The notes under the pieces were generated by a model, which was not told the DNA's origin, ran no database searches, and saw only the letters and a program-made list of their open reading frames with translations. Shown piece by piece: positions 8,128 through 16,707 of a stretch of DNA of 64,000 nt (the first letter of the stretch is position 1; every line of letters begins with the position of its first letter). The translations under genes and the position numbers were made by a program. The DNA comes from VFMC01 sp050248155 (GTDB lineage: Bacteria; Actinomycetota; Acidimicrobiia; Acidimicrobiales; Ilumatobacteraceae): positions 8,037 through 72,036 of the forward strand of contig JBFWSW010000019.1 of NCBI GenBank assembly GCA_050248155.1, in the 5' to 3' direction.

Positions 8128-9009
8128 ATGTCCGACGCGGACATCGAGCAGGTCCGAGCTTTCAACCGCACGGTCACCCAACGGATCGGCGCGCTCCACG
8201 ACCAGTACCTCGCGCGCGGTCGCCCCCTCGGAGCGTCGCGTGTGCTGTGGGAGATCGAGCCCGAGGGCACCGACATCCGGGTCATCCGGTCACGACTCGA
8301 GCTCGATTCCGGCTACCTCAGCCGCCTGCTCCGTCGACTCGAGCGCGAGGACCTCGTCGAGATCGTCCCGAGCTCATCTGACCGGCGAGTTCGTCTGGCG
8401 CGCCTCACCGACGCGGGCCACGCCGAGCGCGACGAGCTCGACCGGCAGAGCGACGCGCTGGCCGAGTCGCTCCTCGCCGCGCTCGACGATCGACGCCGCA
8501 CCCGTCTCGTCGACGCGATGGCCACCGTCGACCGGCTGCTCACCGCGGGCCGCGTGACCGTCGGTGTCGAGTCGCCGACGAGCCCCGACGCGCGTCGATG
8601 CATCGAGGCGTACTTCCACGAGCTCGACACCCGGTTCGAGGCGGGCTTCGATCCCGCGTCCAGCATCTCTGCCGATGCGCACGAGCTCGTCGAGCCCGCC
8701 GGCCTCCTCCTGCTCGCCCGTCTCGGCGACGAGGCGGTTGGTTGCGGGGCGCTCAAGCTCCACGGCGAATCGCCGGCAGAGATCAAGCGCATGTGGGTGT
8801 CGCCGCGAGCACGGGGCCTCGGCGTCGGGCGCCGGCTGCTCGACGAGCTCGAGCTCGCCGCGCACGCCCGAGGCGCCACCGAGGTACGCCTCGAGACGAA
8901 CCGCAGCCTGGGCGAAGCGATCGAGCTGTACCGGTCGTCCGGCTACCTCGAGGTCCCGGCGTTCAACGACGAGCCGTACGCGCATCACTGGTTCGAGAAG
9001 CGCCTCTGA
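8128..9009 (+). CDS. MarR-type regulator fused to a GNAT acetyltransferase
   Basis: A 293-residue two-domain protein. Residues 1-140 are a MarR winged helix (SRVLWEIEPEGTDIRVIRSRLELDSGYLSRLLRRLE, then the wing with SSDRRVRLARLTDAG). Residues about 150-293 are a GNAT N-acetyltransferase with the acetyl-CoA loop in IKRMWVSPRARGLGVGRRLLDELE. This fusion is a known family; its acceptor is generally not defined. No Shine-Dalgarno site is visible, so translation from a leaderless message is likely. The palindrome just upstream suggests autoregulation. Confidence 0.9.
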   Translation: MSDADIEQVRAFNRTVTQRIGALHDQYLARGRPLGASRVLWEIEPEGTDIRVIRSRLELDSGYLSRLLRRLEREDLVEIVPSSSDRRVRLARLTDAGHAERDELDRQSDALAESLLAALDDRRRTRLVDAMATVDRLLTAGRVTVGVESPTSPDARRCIEAYFHELDTRFEAGFDPASSISADAHELVEPAGLLLLARLGDEAVGCGALKLHGESPAEIKRMWVSPRARGLGVGRRLLDELELAAHARGATEVRLETNRSLGEAIELYRSSGYLEVPAFNDEPYAHHWFEKRL

Positions 9010-9025
9010 CGTGCGGTGACTCTCC

Positions 9026-9031
9026 TATACT
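9026..9031 (+). promoter_or_regulatory. -10 box (TATACT) of a probable leaderless promoter
   Basis: TATACT lies 10 bases before the ATG at 9042, with a TCTGAC element about 15 bases upstream of it that overlaps the stop of the previous gene. No ribosome-binding sequence fits between the expected transcription start and the ATG, so the message probably begins at or near the start codon. Confidence 0.5.
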
Positions 9032-9041
9032 CCCCCGACGG

Positions 9042-9941
9042 ATGGCTGTCTCCCGTCGGTGGAAGCTCGCCGCCACTGGGAGCCTCCTCGTGATCGTGCC
9101 GGTGGTGTGGACGGTGCGGCACTTCCACCTGCTCGACCGAGGCTCGTCGACCCCGCTGTCGGTCGACGACGCCCGCGAGCGCTACCGCGAGTCGGCCTCC
9201 ACCACCCTCGTCGCCTCGACCGCTCCACCGCCGACGAACACGGTCGCGCCGGACACCGTCGCACCGGACACCGTCGCTCCGGTCACCAGCGACACGGCGA
9301 CCATCGCACCGGCGACCACCGAGACGATCCCGCATGTCGAACTGCCCACGCCCGGGGTCTACACGTACGCCACCACCGGTCGCGACTCGGTCGACGCATT
9401 GGGCGGCGCACATCACGAGTACCCCGCGACGACCACGATCACCGTCACCACGTCCGGCTGCGGGGTCCTGCAGCGCTGGGACGTGTTGGTCGAGCGTTGG
9501 GAGGAGTGGCAGCGCTGCGTCGACGGTGGCGCCGTCCGCGAAGTGGCGCGTACGACCTACGACCAGTTCTTCGGACAGGGCCAGACCGACGCCTACGTGT
9601 GCACCGGCGACGCGCGACCCGTCGACGCGCCGGTCGGAGCCACGTGGACCTCCTCCTGCGCGCAGGGCGACGACGTCGAGGTGCGCACCGGCGAGGTGGT
9701 GGGGACCGAGTCGCTGACGGTCGGCGACGTCACCGTCGACACCGTGCACGTGAAGGTCACGATCACGGTCAGCGAGTATCCCGACGACACACGGATCGTC
9801 GAGACGTGGTACGGGGCGGGCAGCGATCTGGTCGTCGCGCAGCGCGCTGTGGCCTCGACCACCAACCCCTCGCCGATCGGAGAGGTGCACTACGAGGAGA
9901 CCTACGAGATCCACCTCCAATCGCTCACACCGCTGACGTGA
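9042..9941 (+). CDS. Membrane-anchored extracytoplasmic protein of unknown function
   Basis: A 299-residue protein with one N-terminal membrane segment (about residues 10-27, LAATGSLLVIVPVVW). A Thr/Pro/Ala-rich linker follows at about residues 50-95, containing short VAPDT repeats that come from a 15-base tandem repeat near 9242-9290. After this comes a beta-rich domain with several Cys residues (SGCGVLQRWD, QRCVDG, YVCTGD, SSCAQGD). The layout suggests a cell-surface or periplasmic domain held on a flexible stalk. I do not recognise a family. It is followed 4 bases later by the CYTH gene. Confidence 0.7.
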   Translation: MAVSRRWKLAATGSLLVIVPVVWTVRHFHLLDRGSSTPLSVDDARERYRESASTTLVASTAPPPTNTVAPDTVAPDTVAPVTSDTATIAPATTETIPHVELPTPGVYTYATTGRDSVDALGGAHHEYPATTTITVTTSGCGVLQRWDVLVERWEEWQRCVDGGAVREVARTTYDQFFGQGQTDAYVCTGDARPVDAPVGATWTSSCAQGDDVEVRTGEVVGTESLTVGDVTVDTVHVKVTITVSEYPDDTRIVETWYGAGSDLVVAQRAVASTTNPSPIGEVHYEETYEIHLQSLTPLT

Positions 9942-9945
9942 TGCC

Positions 9946-10431
9946 GTGACGACCGAGATCGAGCGCAGGTTCGTCGCCGTCGATCCCCCTCCCGGCGAAC
10001 TGCTGGGGCCGGGAGAACGCATGCGCCAGGGCTACCTGACCGACGACGGACCGGTCACCGTTCGCATCCGCATCACGGACGCGGCGAGCGTGCTGACGAT
10101 CAAGGCCGGGAGTGGGCTCAGCCGCACCGAGATCGAGGTGCCGTTGAGCCGCGCCGACGCCGAGGAGCTCTGGCCGCACACATCAGGTCGCCGCATCGAG
10201 AAGACCCGCCACCGCGTCATGCTGTCGGATCGTGACGGTGGATCGGTGGCCGAGGTCGACCTCTACGACGGTGGGCTCGCCGGCCTGTGCACTGTCGAGG
10301 TCGAGTTCGACAGCGAGGCCGACGCAGCGGAGTTCCGACCGCTCGACTGGTTCGGCCGCGAGGTCACCGGGGATGCCAGGTGGACCAACGCGGCGCTCGC
10401 CCGCCACGGTCGCCCCAGCGATGGCGGCTGA
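9946..10431 (+). CDS. CYTH-domain protein (triphosphate tunnel metalloenzyme)
   Basis: A 161-residue single CYTH domain, likely a metal-dependent triphosphate hydrolase (inorganic triphosphate or thiamine triphosphate) or, less likely, a class IV adenylate cyclase. The N-terminal ExExK signature is present as EIERR, with Arg in place of the usual Lys. Basic and acidic tunnel strands follow: VTVRIRIT, LTIKAGSG, RTEIEVPL, IEKTRHRV, EVDLYDG, CTVEVEF. The GTG start is 4 bases after the previous stop, which suggests translational coupling. It meets the next gene tail to tail with no spacer. Confidence 0.85.
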   Translation: MTTEIERRFVAVDPPPGELLGPGERMRQGYLTDDGPVTVRIRITDAASVLTIKAGSGLSRTEIEVPLSRADAEELWPHTSGRRIEKTRHRVMLSDRDGGSVAEVDLYDGGLAGLCTVEVEFDSEADAAEFRPLDWFGREVTGDARWTNAALARHGRPSDGG

Positions 10432-13134
10432 TCAGGCGATGAACCACCCGGCGACATCGGCGACCAGGTTGCCGCCGGTCTGGTGGAAGATCGACACCTT
10501 GCCGCCCGAGCTGAGCGGCGACGCCACGAGGTTCGGCACGATCTGACCGACGACATCGACGTTCAGGCTCGAGACCAGCGCGAGCGGGGTCCCGGCCGGG
10601 TACATGGTGACGAAGCCGGGCGCTGCGGTGTCGACGGCCGTGAGGTTGGCGACGACGCCGGCGACGCCGTCTTCGGGCACGCCTGCCCGACCGGCGATGG
10701 TGACATCGATCGTGCCCAACGCCGGCACCGGCTTCGGTGCGGCGCCGGTCCCGTCTCGCGTGTCGAGGACGCGCGACGGGTCGACCGGGACGAAGAGACC
10801 GGAGTAGCCCCCGCGACCGAACTCGTTGCTGTACCAGCCGGCGACGTCGACGATCAGGTGCGCCCCCTTCTGCGTGAACAGCACGATCTGACCGTCAGCA
10901 CCGACCGGCACGACGGCGAGGTTGCTCACCGTGCCACCGGTCCGCTCGACGTTGAGGTTCGACGTCCCCGGTTGCGGTGTGCCGCTCGCGTACGCCTGGA
11001 TGAACCCTGGCTCGTCCGCCTCGGTCGCGGTGAGGTTGACGATCACCGCTGACACGCCGAGCAAGGGCACTCCGAACCGACCGGCGACTTGCACGTTCAC
11101 GTAGCCGAACGCACCCGGCTTGGTGTTGCCAGGATCGCGCGAATCGAAGAGGCGCGCAGGCGTCAGCGGGGTGAACCGGCCAGCGCGACTGATCGGCGGG
11201 GAGTAGTAGCCGAAGACGTCGATGATCAGATGCGCGCGGCTCTGGACGAAGATGTTCACCTTGCCGTCGACGCCCAGCTTGGCCGACGTGAGCGTCGCCT
11301 TCGTGCCGTCTTCCGACACGTTGGTGCTCGACGCCAGCGGCCGCGGCGTGCCGGACGGGAAGATCGTGATGAAGCCGTCGTCGTTCGCCTCGGTCGCCGT
11401 GAGGTTCAGCACGACTGCAGTCGCGTTCGTGGGCACGCCGGCGACGCCGGCCACCTGCAGTTCGAGCGTGCTGGCGCGCTTGGGCTTGTCGCCGAGCTCG
11501 CGGGTGTCGAGCAGCCGGGTGGGCGACACGGGCGTGAACTGCGACGAGCCCTCCGGGATCGGCGGGAGCGCGGCGAGGTCGATGACGCCCACCGCTCCCG
11601 AGCCGATCGTGCCGAGCGGTGACGCGAGGCCGCTCGCCAGGTCGATGGCGAAGAGACCGGTGAACCCGGCGACGCGCATGGCAGCGAGCGCCGTGCCGTT
11701 GGCCATCACGTCGAACCCGACCTCGTTGGTGTCGGGCGTCGTGCCGAGCATGCCGCGGAAGTACGTGTCACCCGAGTTCGCCGACGGTTCTCCGTCAGGT
11801 CCACCCAACAGGTTGAGCCGGGCTGTGAGGTTGTCGATCGAGTACAGCGTCGTCTCGCTCGCGCCGGTGACGGAGCGGTCATAGGCGACGGCGGTCGCCT
11901 TCGAGCCGGTGATCGCCACGTCGACGGCGGTCAGCTCGCCCGAGGTCGGGTTGAGCCGCAGGTTCAACCCGCCGCCGTGGATGAGGCGGATGCGGTCGGT
12001 GACGGGATTGATGTCCACCGCCCAGCTCCCGCCGTTGGGCAGGTCGATCGCGAACGGTCCGCCCGACAGTGGCGTCGCCCCACCGGTCACGGGGTCGATG
12101 CGATAGACCTTCCCGGCCTGGCCGAGGATGCCGACGCCGATCACCTCACCGGTGGAGGGGCGGACGTCGATGCCGACGATGTGCTCGCCGGGCTGCAGGC
12201 CGGTGATCGGGATGACCGGACCCGTGGCTCCGGGGCTGGAGGCGTCGAACCGCACGAGCCCGTCGGCCGATGTGAGCGCCAACATCGCACCGCTGGGCGG
12301 CCGAGGGAGCGCGATGTCGAGGATCGACACCGTGCCGTCGCCGACCACGCCCACCACGTTCGCCGCGCCCGTGGCCAGGTCGACCGCGAACAACCGTGTC
12401 GCGCCTGCCGTGCGCATCGTCGCGAGGGCGTCCCCGGTGGAGGCGATGTCGAAGCCGACGAGGTTGCTGACGACGTTCACCCCCAGCGGCCCGCGAGGGA
12501 TCGTGACCCCGTCGTTGTCGGACGGCACGCCGTCGACTCCCCCGACGATGTTCAGCGTCGAGTCCGTGGCATCGATCGAGAACATCGTGGTCGCCGCGGG
12601 CGCGCTCGGGGTGTTGCGGTCGTATGCGATCGCGGACGGCGACGCAGGACCGATCGCCGCGTCGATCGCGACCAGGGCACCGTTGCGCGGGTTGACCCGG
12701 TAGCTGGCGCCCGTCGAGTGCACCAGGCGCATCCGGTCGACGACCGGGTTGAAGTCGAGCGACCAGCGTCCTCCGAGGGGCAGGTCGTCGGCGATGGCCG
12801 TCTCGTTGACGAGGGTGGCCTCGCCGTTCGAGGTGTTCAGCGTGTAGACGTGTCCGCGCCGGTTGGCCACGCCGATCGCGAACAGCTGCCCGGTGGCGGG
12901 GCGGATGTCCATCGCCACGATCGCCTCCCCCGCGATCAGCCCGCTGATCGGCGTCGAGCTCAGGACCGTTCCAGGGTCGCTCGCCGCGAAGTCGAGCAGC
13001 CGCCCGGTCGTCGTCAGCGCGATGACCGGTCCGGCCGTGACGGCGGCCGACGCGACAGGTGGCGTCGGGACGCCGACGACCAGCCCGATCGAGCAGGCAG
13101 CGAGGGGGATAGCGATCTTGGCGCGCAATGGCAT
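10432..13134 (-). CDS. Secreted protein with two DUF4394 units and three 'RxLDTR' repeats
   Basis: A 900-residue exported protein. Residues 1-30 are a signal peptide ending near PVASA. Residues about 32-275 and 276-525 are two copies of a DUF4394-type beta-propeller module (paired motifs: GRWSLDFNPVVDRMRLVHS and GSWAVDINPVTDRIRLIHG, then AIAYDR and AVAYDR). Three repeats of about 120 residues start near 531, 652 and 780, with openings FTPVSPTRLLDTRE, FTPLTPARLFDSRD and FVPVDPSRVLDTRD, each ending in a V(D/A)V(A/F)G(W/Y)(Y/F)-type strand. GGAGGT at a good distance supports the ATG at 13134. The same repeat occurs once in the protein at 16708. It is probably a cell-surface or matrix protein; the function is unknown. 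Confidence 0.85.
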   Translation of the reverse strand: MPLRAKIAIPLAACSIGLVVGVPTPPVASAAVTAGPVIALTTTGRLLDFAASDPGTVLSSTPISGLIAGEAIVAMDIRPATGQLFAIGVANRRGHVYTLNTSNGEATLVNETAIADDLPLGGRWSLDFNPVVDRMRLVHSTGASYRVNPRNGALVAIDAAIGPASPSAIAYDRNTPSAPAATTMFSIDATDSTLNIVGGVDGVPSDNDGVTIPRGPLGVNVVSNLVGFDIASTGDALATMRTAGATRLFAVDLATGAANVVGVVGDGTVSILDIALPRPPSGAMLALTSADGLVRFDASSPGATGPVIPITGLQPGEHIVGIDVRPSTGEVIGVGILGQAGKVYRIDPVTGGATPLSGGPFAIDLPNGGSWAVDINPVTDRIRLIHGGGLNLRLNPTSGELTAVDVAITGSKATAVAYDRSVTGASETTLYSIDNLTARLNLLGGPDGEPSANSGDTYFRGMLGTTPDTNEVGFDVMANGTALAAMRVAGFTGLFAIDLASGLASPLGTIGSGAVGVIDLAALPPIPEGSSQFTPVSPTRLLDTRELGDKPKRASTLELQVAGVAGVPTNATAVVLNLTATEANDDGFITIFPSGTPRPLASSTNVSEDGTKATLTSAKLGVDGKVNIFVQSRAHLIIDVFGYYSPPISRAGRFTPLTPARLFDSRDPGNTKPGAFGYVNVQVAGRFGVPLLGVSAVIVNLTATEADEPGFIQAYASGTPQPGTSNLNVERTGGTVSNLAVVPVGADGQIVLFTQKGAHLIVDVAGWYSNEFGRGGYSGLFVPVDPSRVLDTRDGTGAAPKPVPALGTIDVTIAGRAGVPEDGVAGVVANLTAVDTAAPGFVTMYPAGTPLALVSSLNVDVVGQIVPNLVASPLSSGGKVSIFHQTGGNLVADVAGWFIA

Positions 13135-13307
13135 CGAGGGACCTCCGCCGGCCGACGACTGACGATGGTGCCACCAGTCCGACCGCAATGACTGTCGGGA
13201 TATCGGCACCAGCCCGGTCCGCCATGAGCGGGCGCGGGCAGAACGGCAGGTGACGGCAGTCGCGCCGACATCCGTTCAGGTTCTGTGCAGAGTTCGTCAG
13301 GAAATCG

Positions 13308-14105
13308 TCAGGTTCCGGACCACTCCGGCGGCCGCTTCTCAGCGAAGGCGCGAGGTCCTTCCTTCGCGTCGTTCGACGTGAAGACCTTCTCCTGCAACGG
13401 TCGCTGGATCGCCCAGAACTCGTCCTCGGTGACACCTTGCGTCGCCTTGATGAGCTGCTTGGAGGCCGCGACCGCGAGTGGTGCGTTGCGGGCTACCCGC
13501 TCGGCGAGCTCGAGCGCCACATCGAGCGCTGCACCCCGCTCGGCGAGGCGCGCGACCAGACCGAGCTCGGCGCCCTCCTCGGCCGTGATCGGATCGCCGG
13601 TGATCGCCATCTCCATCGCCCGGCCGAAGCCGACGCGACTCGGGAGGCGCAGCAGACCGCCGCCGGCGGCGAACAGGCCGACACCGACTTCCGGAATGCC
13701 GAGCCTCGCGCCGCGCGCCGCCACCAACAGGTCGCACGCCAGCGCGAGCTCGAGCCCTCCTGCCAGCGCGAAGCCCTCGATCGCACCGATGAGCGGCTTG
13801 GTGGCACCGTTCTGGATGAACGTCATCATCGGGCCGATGTTCTCGCCGCGGGCGAACGCCTTCAGGTCCATGCCCGCACAGAAACCACGCCCGGCGCCCG
13901 TGAGCACACCCGCCGTGAGGCCTTCGTCGGCGTTCAGGCGCTCCACCGCGCTCCAGAGCCCCCCGGAGAGCGCTCCGTTGATCGCGTTCATCGCCTCCGG
14001 CCGGTTGAGCGTGATGAGCAGCACTCGGCCTCGCTGCTCGGTCAGCACCGCGTCGGGTGCCACCTGCGCGGCGTCGTCGTTCGTGGGTTCGTTCGTGTCG
14101 GTCAT
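13308..14105 (-). CDS. Enoyl-CoA hydratase/isomerase (crotonase family)
   Basis: A 265-residue crotonase-fold protein. The oxyanion-hole segments are GFCAGMDLKAF and GFALAGGLELALACD. Both glutamates expected of an active hydratase are present, one in AGGLELA and one in IPEVGVGLFAAGGG. The role is probably hydration of an enoyl-CoA in fatty-acid or side-chain degradation; the exact substrate is open. The 5' region is unusual: the opposite strand carries a long G-rich tract (14122-14173), so the leader RNA would be C-rich. Confidence 0.9.
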   Translation of the reverse strand: MTDTNEPTNDDAAQVAPDAVLTEQRGRVLLITLNRPEAMNAINGALSGGLWSAVERLNADEGLTAGVLTGAGRGFCAGMDLKAFARGENIGPMMTFIQNGATKPLIGAIEGFALAGGLELALACDLLVAARGARLGIPEVGVGLFAAGGGLLRLPSRVGFGRAMEMAITGDPITAEEGAELGLVARLAERGAALDVALELAERVARNAPLAVAASKQLIKATQGVTEDEFWAIQRPLQEKVFTSNDAKEGPRAFAEKRPPEWSGT

Positions 14106-14121
14106 CGACGGCTTCCTTGTC

Positions 14122-14173
14122 GGTGGGGTGTGGGTCGGTGGGGTGTGGGTTGGGGGGTGTGGGTTGGGGTGTG
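14122..14173 (+). repeat. G-rich imperfect tandem repeat with G-quadruplex potential
   Basis: The plus strand has at least six runs of three or more G separated by TGT, TCGGT or TT. The unit GGGGTGTGGGT recurs about four times with small changes. It meets the usual G3+N1-7 rule for an intramolecular quadruplex. It fills most of the 92-base gap between the crotonase start and the end of the cysteine-synthase-like gene, i.e. the crotonase promoter or leader region. Confidence 0.75.
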
Positions 14174-14197
14174 GTTCTGCGATCGATGTGGGTCCGG

Positions 14198-15124
14198 TCA
14201 GACGTACACGTCACCGGCGAGGTACTTGAGACCGGAGTCGGGCTGCACCGTCACCACGCGGTGGCCGGGCCCGAGACGCCGGGCAGTTCGCAGCGCGGCG
14301 ACGATGTTCGCCCCACCGGACGGCCCGGTCCAGATGCCGTCCGTCACGGCTGCTCGACGCGCCATGTCGAACGCGTCGGCGGTCGACACTCGCTCGATGC
14401 GGTCGAACTGCTCGCCGACGAGATGTGGCGGGACGAAGCCCACCCCGCCTCCTTCGATGCGATGGGTCCCCGCCGAGCCTCCCGACAGCACCGCCGACTC
14501 GTCGGGCTCGACGGGGATGCGCTCCATGCTCGGCCAGTGTGCTCGCATCGCCTGCGACATGCCGATGAGGCAGCCGCCCACGCCGACGTAGACGCACAGC
14601 GCGTCTGCCGGCCCGGGGAGCTCGTCGACGATCTCGTCACCGATCGCCCGGTAGCCGTCGAGCGCGTCGGTGTTGTTGAACTGATCGGTGGCGAACGCTC
14701 CCTCGCTCTCGGCGATCTCTCGGGCACGTTCGCGCATCGACGGGATGAGCCCCGGGTGGATGCCGTTCGGGCTGTCGACGATCTCGAGGAGCGCGCCGAA
14801 CGCTGCCATCGTCCGCAGCTTCTCGAGCGCGAAGGCGTTCGAGGTGACGATGCGCAGTGGGTAGCCCTTCAACGCGCAGACGAACGCGAGGGAGCTACCG
14901 GTCGATCCGCCGGTGTACTCGACGACCGTCTGCCCAGGCTGCAGCGCACCGCGGCGCTCGGCGCCCTCGATCATCGCGAGCGCCATCCGGTCCTTGTACG
15001 AACCGGTCGGGTTGGCGGCTTCGAGCTTGACCCACACCTCCGCGTCCTCCGAGGTCGTCGACGACGTCAACCGGACGAGCGGCGTCCGTCCGATCCCTGC
15101 GAGCGCCCCCGGCCGTTCGAGCAT
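14198..15124 (-). CDS. Cysteine-synthase-like PLP enzyme (fold type II)
   Basis: A 308-residue tryptophan-synthase-beta superfamily enzyme. The PLP lysine is in NPTGSYKDRMA, the phosphate-binding loop is YTGGSTGSSLAF, and the C-terminal WTGPSGGANIVAAL is typical of the CysK/CysM group. It probably makes or breaks cysteine or a related beta-substituted alanine; whether it is O-acetylserine sulfhydrylase, cystathionine beta-synthase-like or another lyase cannot be decided. The ATG at 15124 is 6 bases after a TACGAT -10-like hexamer (15131-15136), which points to a leaderless message. A longer upstream frame overlaps the next gene and has no family residues. Confidence 0.88.
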   Translation of the reverse strand: MLERPGALAGIGRTPLVRLTSSTTSEDAEVWVKLEAANPTGSYKDRMALAMIEGAERRGALQPGQTVVEYTGGSTGSSLAFVCALKGYPLRIVTSNAFALEKLRTMAAFGALLEIVDSPNGIHPGLIPSMRERAREIAESEGAFATDQFNNTDALDGYRAIGDEIVDELPGPADALCVYVGVGGCLIGMSQAMRAHWPSMERIPVEPDESAVLSGGSAGTHRIEGGGVGFVPPHLVGEQFDRIERVSTADAFDMARRAAVTDGIWTGPSGGANIVAALRTARRLGPGHRVVTVQPDSGLKYLAGDVYV

Positions 15125-15155
15125 CCGCCGATCGTATCGACGTCCCGGCGTGTCG

Positions 15156-16142
15156 TCAGGATCGACGTCCCGGCCGCTCCGGTCGCACATCGACCTCGGC
15201 GAGGGCGGGCTCGAGCTGGGCGGCGAAGAACTCGAAGAACGCTTCCTGCTCGTCACCGATCTGGTTGATGTACAAGCGATCGAACCCCGCGTCACGGTAT
15301 GCGACCACGGCCTCGACGATCGGCTCGACGTCGGGCCCGCACGGCATGTTCTCGGCCATCGACTCGACGGTCACGTTCTGCGCAGCCTGCTCGAACAGCG
15401 CGGGCGTGCGCAGCTCCTGGCTGAGCTCTCCGGGCACTCCACTCGAACGCCACAGGCGATGGGCCTGCTTCGCGCACGACTCGCGGTCGGCGCCCCACGA
15501 GATCTTCAGACCGGCTTGGGCCGAGCCGCCGCCGCCGTTCGCGCGGTACTGGCCGAGCAGATCGCCGTCCGGCTTCGTCGATGCGAACCCGTCGGCGATC
15601 CGGCTCGCGACCTCGCACGACTTCGGACCGAACGCGCTCATGACGATCGGCGGCGGCTCCGACGGGAGGCTGTAGATGCGAGCGTTCTCGACCGTGAAGT
15701 GGGGTCCGTAGTGGCTGACCTCGTCGCCGATCCACAGCATGCGCATCACGTCGATCGCCTCCTCCAACATGTCGAGGCGTTCGTCGGTCGTCGGCCAGCG
15801 ATCGCCGAGCACGTGCTCGTTGAGGTTCTCCCCGGTCCCCACTCCGAGCTCGAAGCGCCCGCCGAGCATCAGCGCCGACGTCGCCGCGGCGTGGGCGATG
15901 ATCACCGGGTGGATGCGCATCGTGGGGCAGGTCACCGCGGTCGTGACGCGCAGCTCCGTCGACGCGGCGATGCCGCCGATGACGCTCCAGACGAACGGGC
16001 TGTGACCTTGGTCGTCGAGCCACGGGTGGAAGTGGTCCGAGATCCACACGGACCCGATGCCGGCCTGCTCCGCCAGCTGCGCGTGGCGGACGAGGTCACC
16101 GGGACCGTGCTCCTCGGAGGACAAGAAGTAGCCGAGCTCCAT
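15156..16142 (-). CDS. F420-dependent LLM oxidoreductase, glucose-6-phosphate-dehydrogenase-like
   Basis: A 328-residue luciferase-like oxidoreductase of the group that includes F420-dependent glucose-6-phosphate dehydrogenase. Seen are WISDHFHPWLDDQGHSPF near residues 33-50, FELGVGTGENLNEHVLG near 95-110 and MSAFGPKSCEVASRIADGF. The His of DHFHPW and the GTGENLNEH loop match F420-contacting positions of that group. The actual alcohol or sugar substrate is unknown. It is separated by 31 bases from the downstream cysteine-synthase-like gene, with which it may be co-expressed. Confidence 0.85.
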   Translation of the reverse strand: MELGYFLSSEEHGPGDLVRHAQLAEQAGIGSVWISDHFHPWLDDQGHSPFVWSVIGGIAASTELRVTTAVTCPTMRIHPVIIAHAAATSALMLGGRFELGVGTGENLNEHVLGDRWPTTDERLDMLEEAIDVMRMLWIGDEVSHYGPHFTVENARIYSLPSEPPPIVMSAFGPKSCEVASRIADGFASTKPDGDLLGQYRANGGGGSAQAGLKISWGADRESCAKQAHRLWRSSGVPGELSQELRTPALFEQAAQNVTVESMAENMPCGPDVEPIVEAVVAYRDAGFDRLYINQIGDEQEAFFEFFAAQLEPALAEVDVRPERPGRRS

Positions 16143-16229
16143 GGCCGCCCTCGTACCCAGTCACCTACGGGGTCAAGCGTGCCCGTGCCCGGACTCCTCG
16201 CCGACACGGCTGCGCCCGTCAGCGGTCGC

Positions 16230-16631
16230 TCAGCCTCGACCGGCGTCACCCGTGGTCTCGCCCGGCGCCGAGTTGCCCGGCACCTTGCTGTCGTTTCGCG
16301 CGTCGCGCAACGCATGCAGCACGTCGGCATCCTCCGCAGACGACGTCGGTCCGAAGCCGAGGGTCAGTGTGCCCGTCGCCGCGCAGGCCGGGCACGTCAC
16401 GGCGACGACCGCCATCATGTCGGCGGGATCCGACTCACCTTCGAGCCGACGCAACGAGCTCATCTGGACCGAGCCGGGCTTGGAGACGACCCCGCACGTC
16501 CCACACTCGATGCGCGAGTCGTCGGTGACCGAGAACTGCGCTGCGAAGCCACCGGCTGCATATCCGGCGAGGACCTCGGTCAGCGTCGTGCCCTCGCTGC
16601 CACTCAGATCGATCTCGGGTTCGTTCTCCAT
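16230..16631 (-). CDS. Small conserved protein with a Cys4 zinc ribbon
   Basis: A 133-residue acidic protein. Two CxxC pairs (ECGTCG and CPACAATG), about 30 residues apart, form a likely zinc ribbon. Between them is RRLEGESDPADMMAVVAVTCP, a pattern I associate with small actinobacterial proteins of unknown function. The tail is low-complexity. No catalytic motif is visible. A partner or nucleic-acid-binding role is possible, but nothing in the neighbourhood points to one. Confidence 0.7.
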   Translation of the reverse strand: MENEPEIDLSGSEGTTLTEVLAGYAAGGFAAQFSVTDDSRIECGTCGVVSKPGSVQMSSLRRLEGESDPADMMAVVAVTCPACAATGTLTLGFGPTSSAEDADVLHALRDARNDSKVPGNSAPGETTGDAGRG

Positions 16632-16707
16632 GCGGCGGCGGTACCCGAATCACCTCGGCCTGAACCGTGTCACCTGTCCGGGCCACCCGTGCGGGCCGGT
16701 GGGCACG

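Noticed and set aside
9242..9295. CRISPR-like short repeats
   Set aside because: They are two or three in-frame 15-base repeats encoding VAPDT in a Thr/Pro linker, with no spacers.
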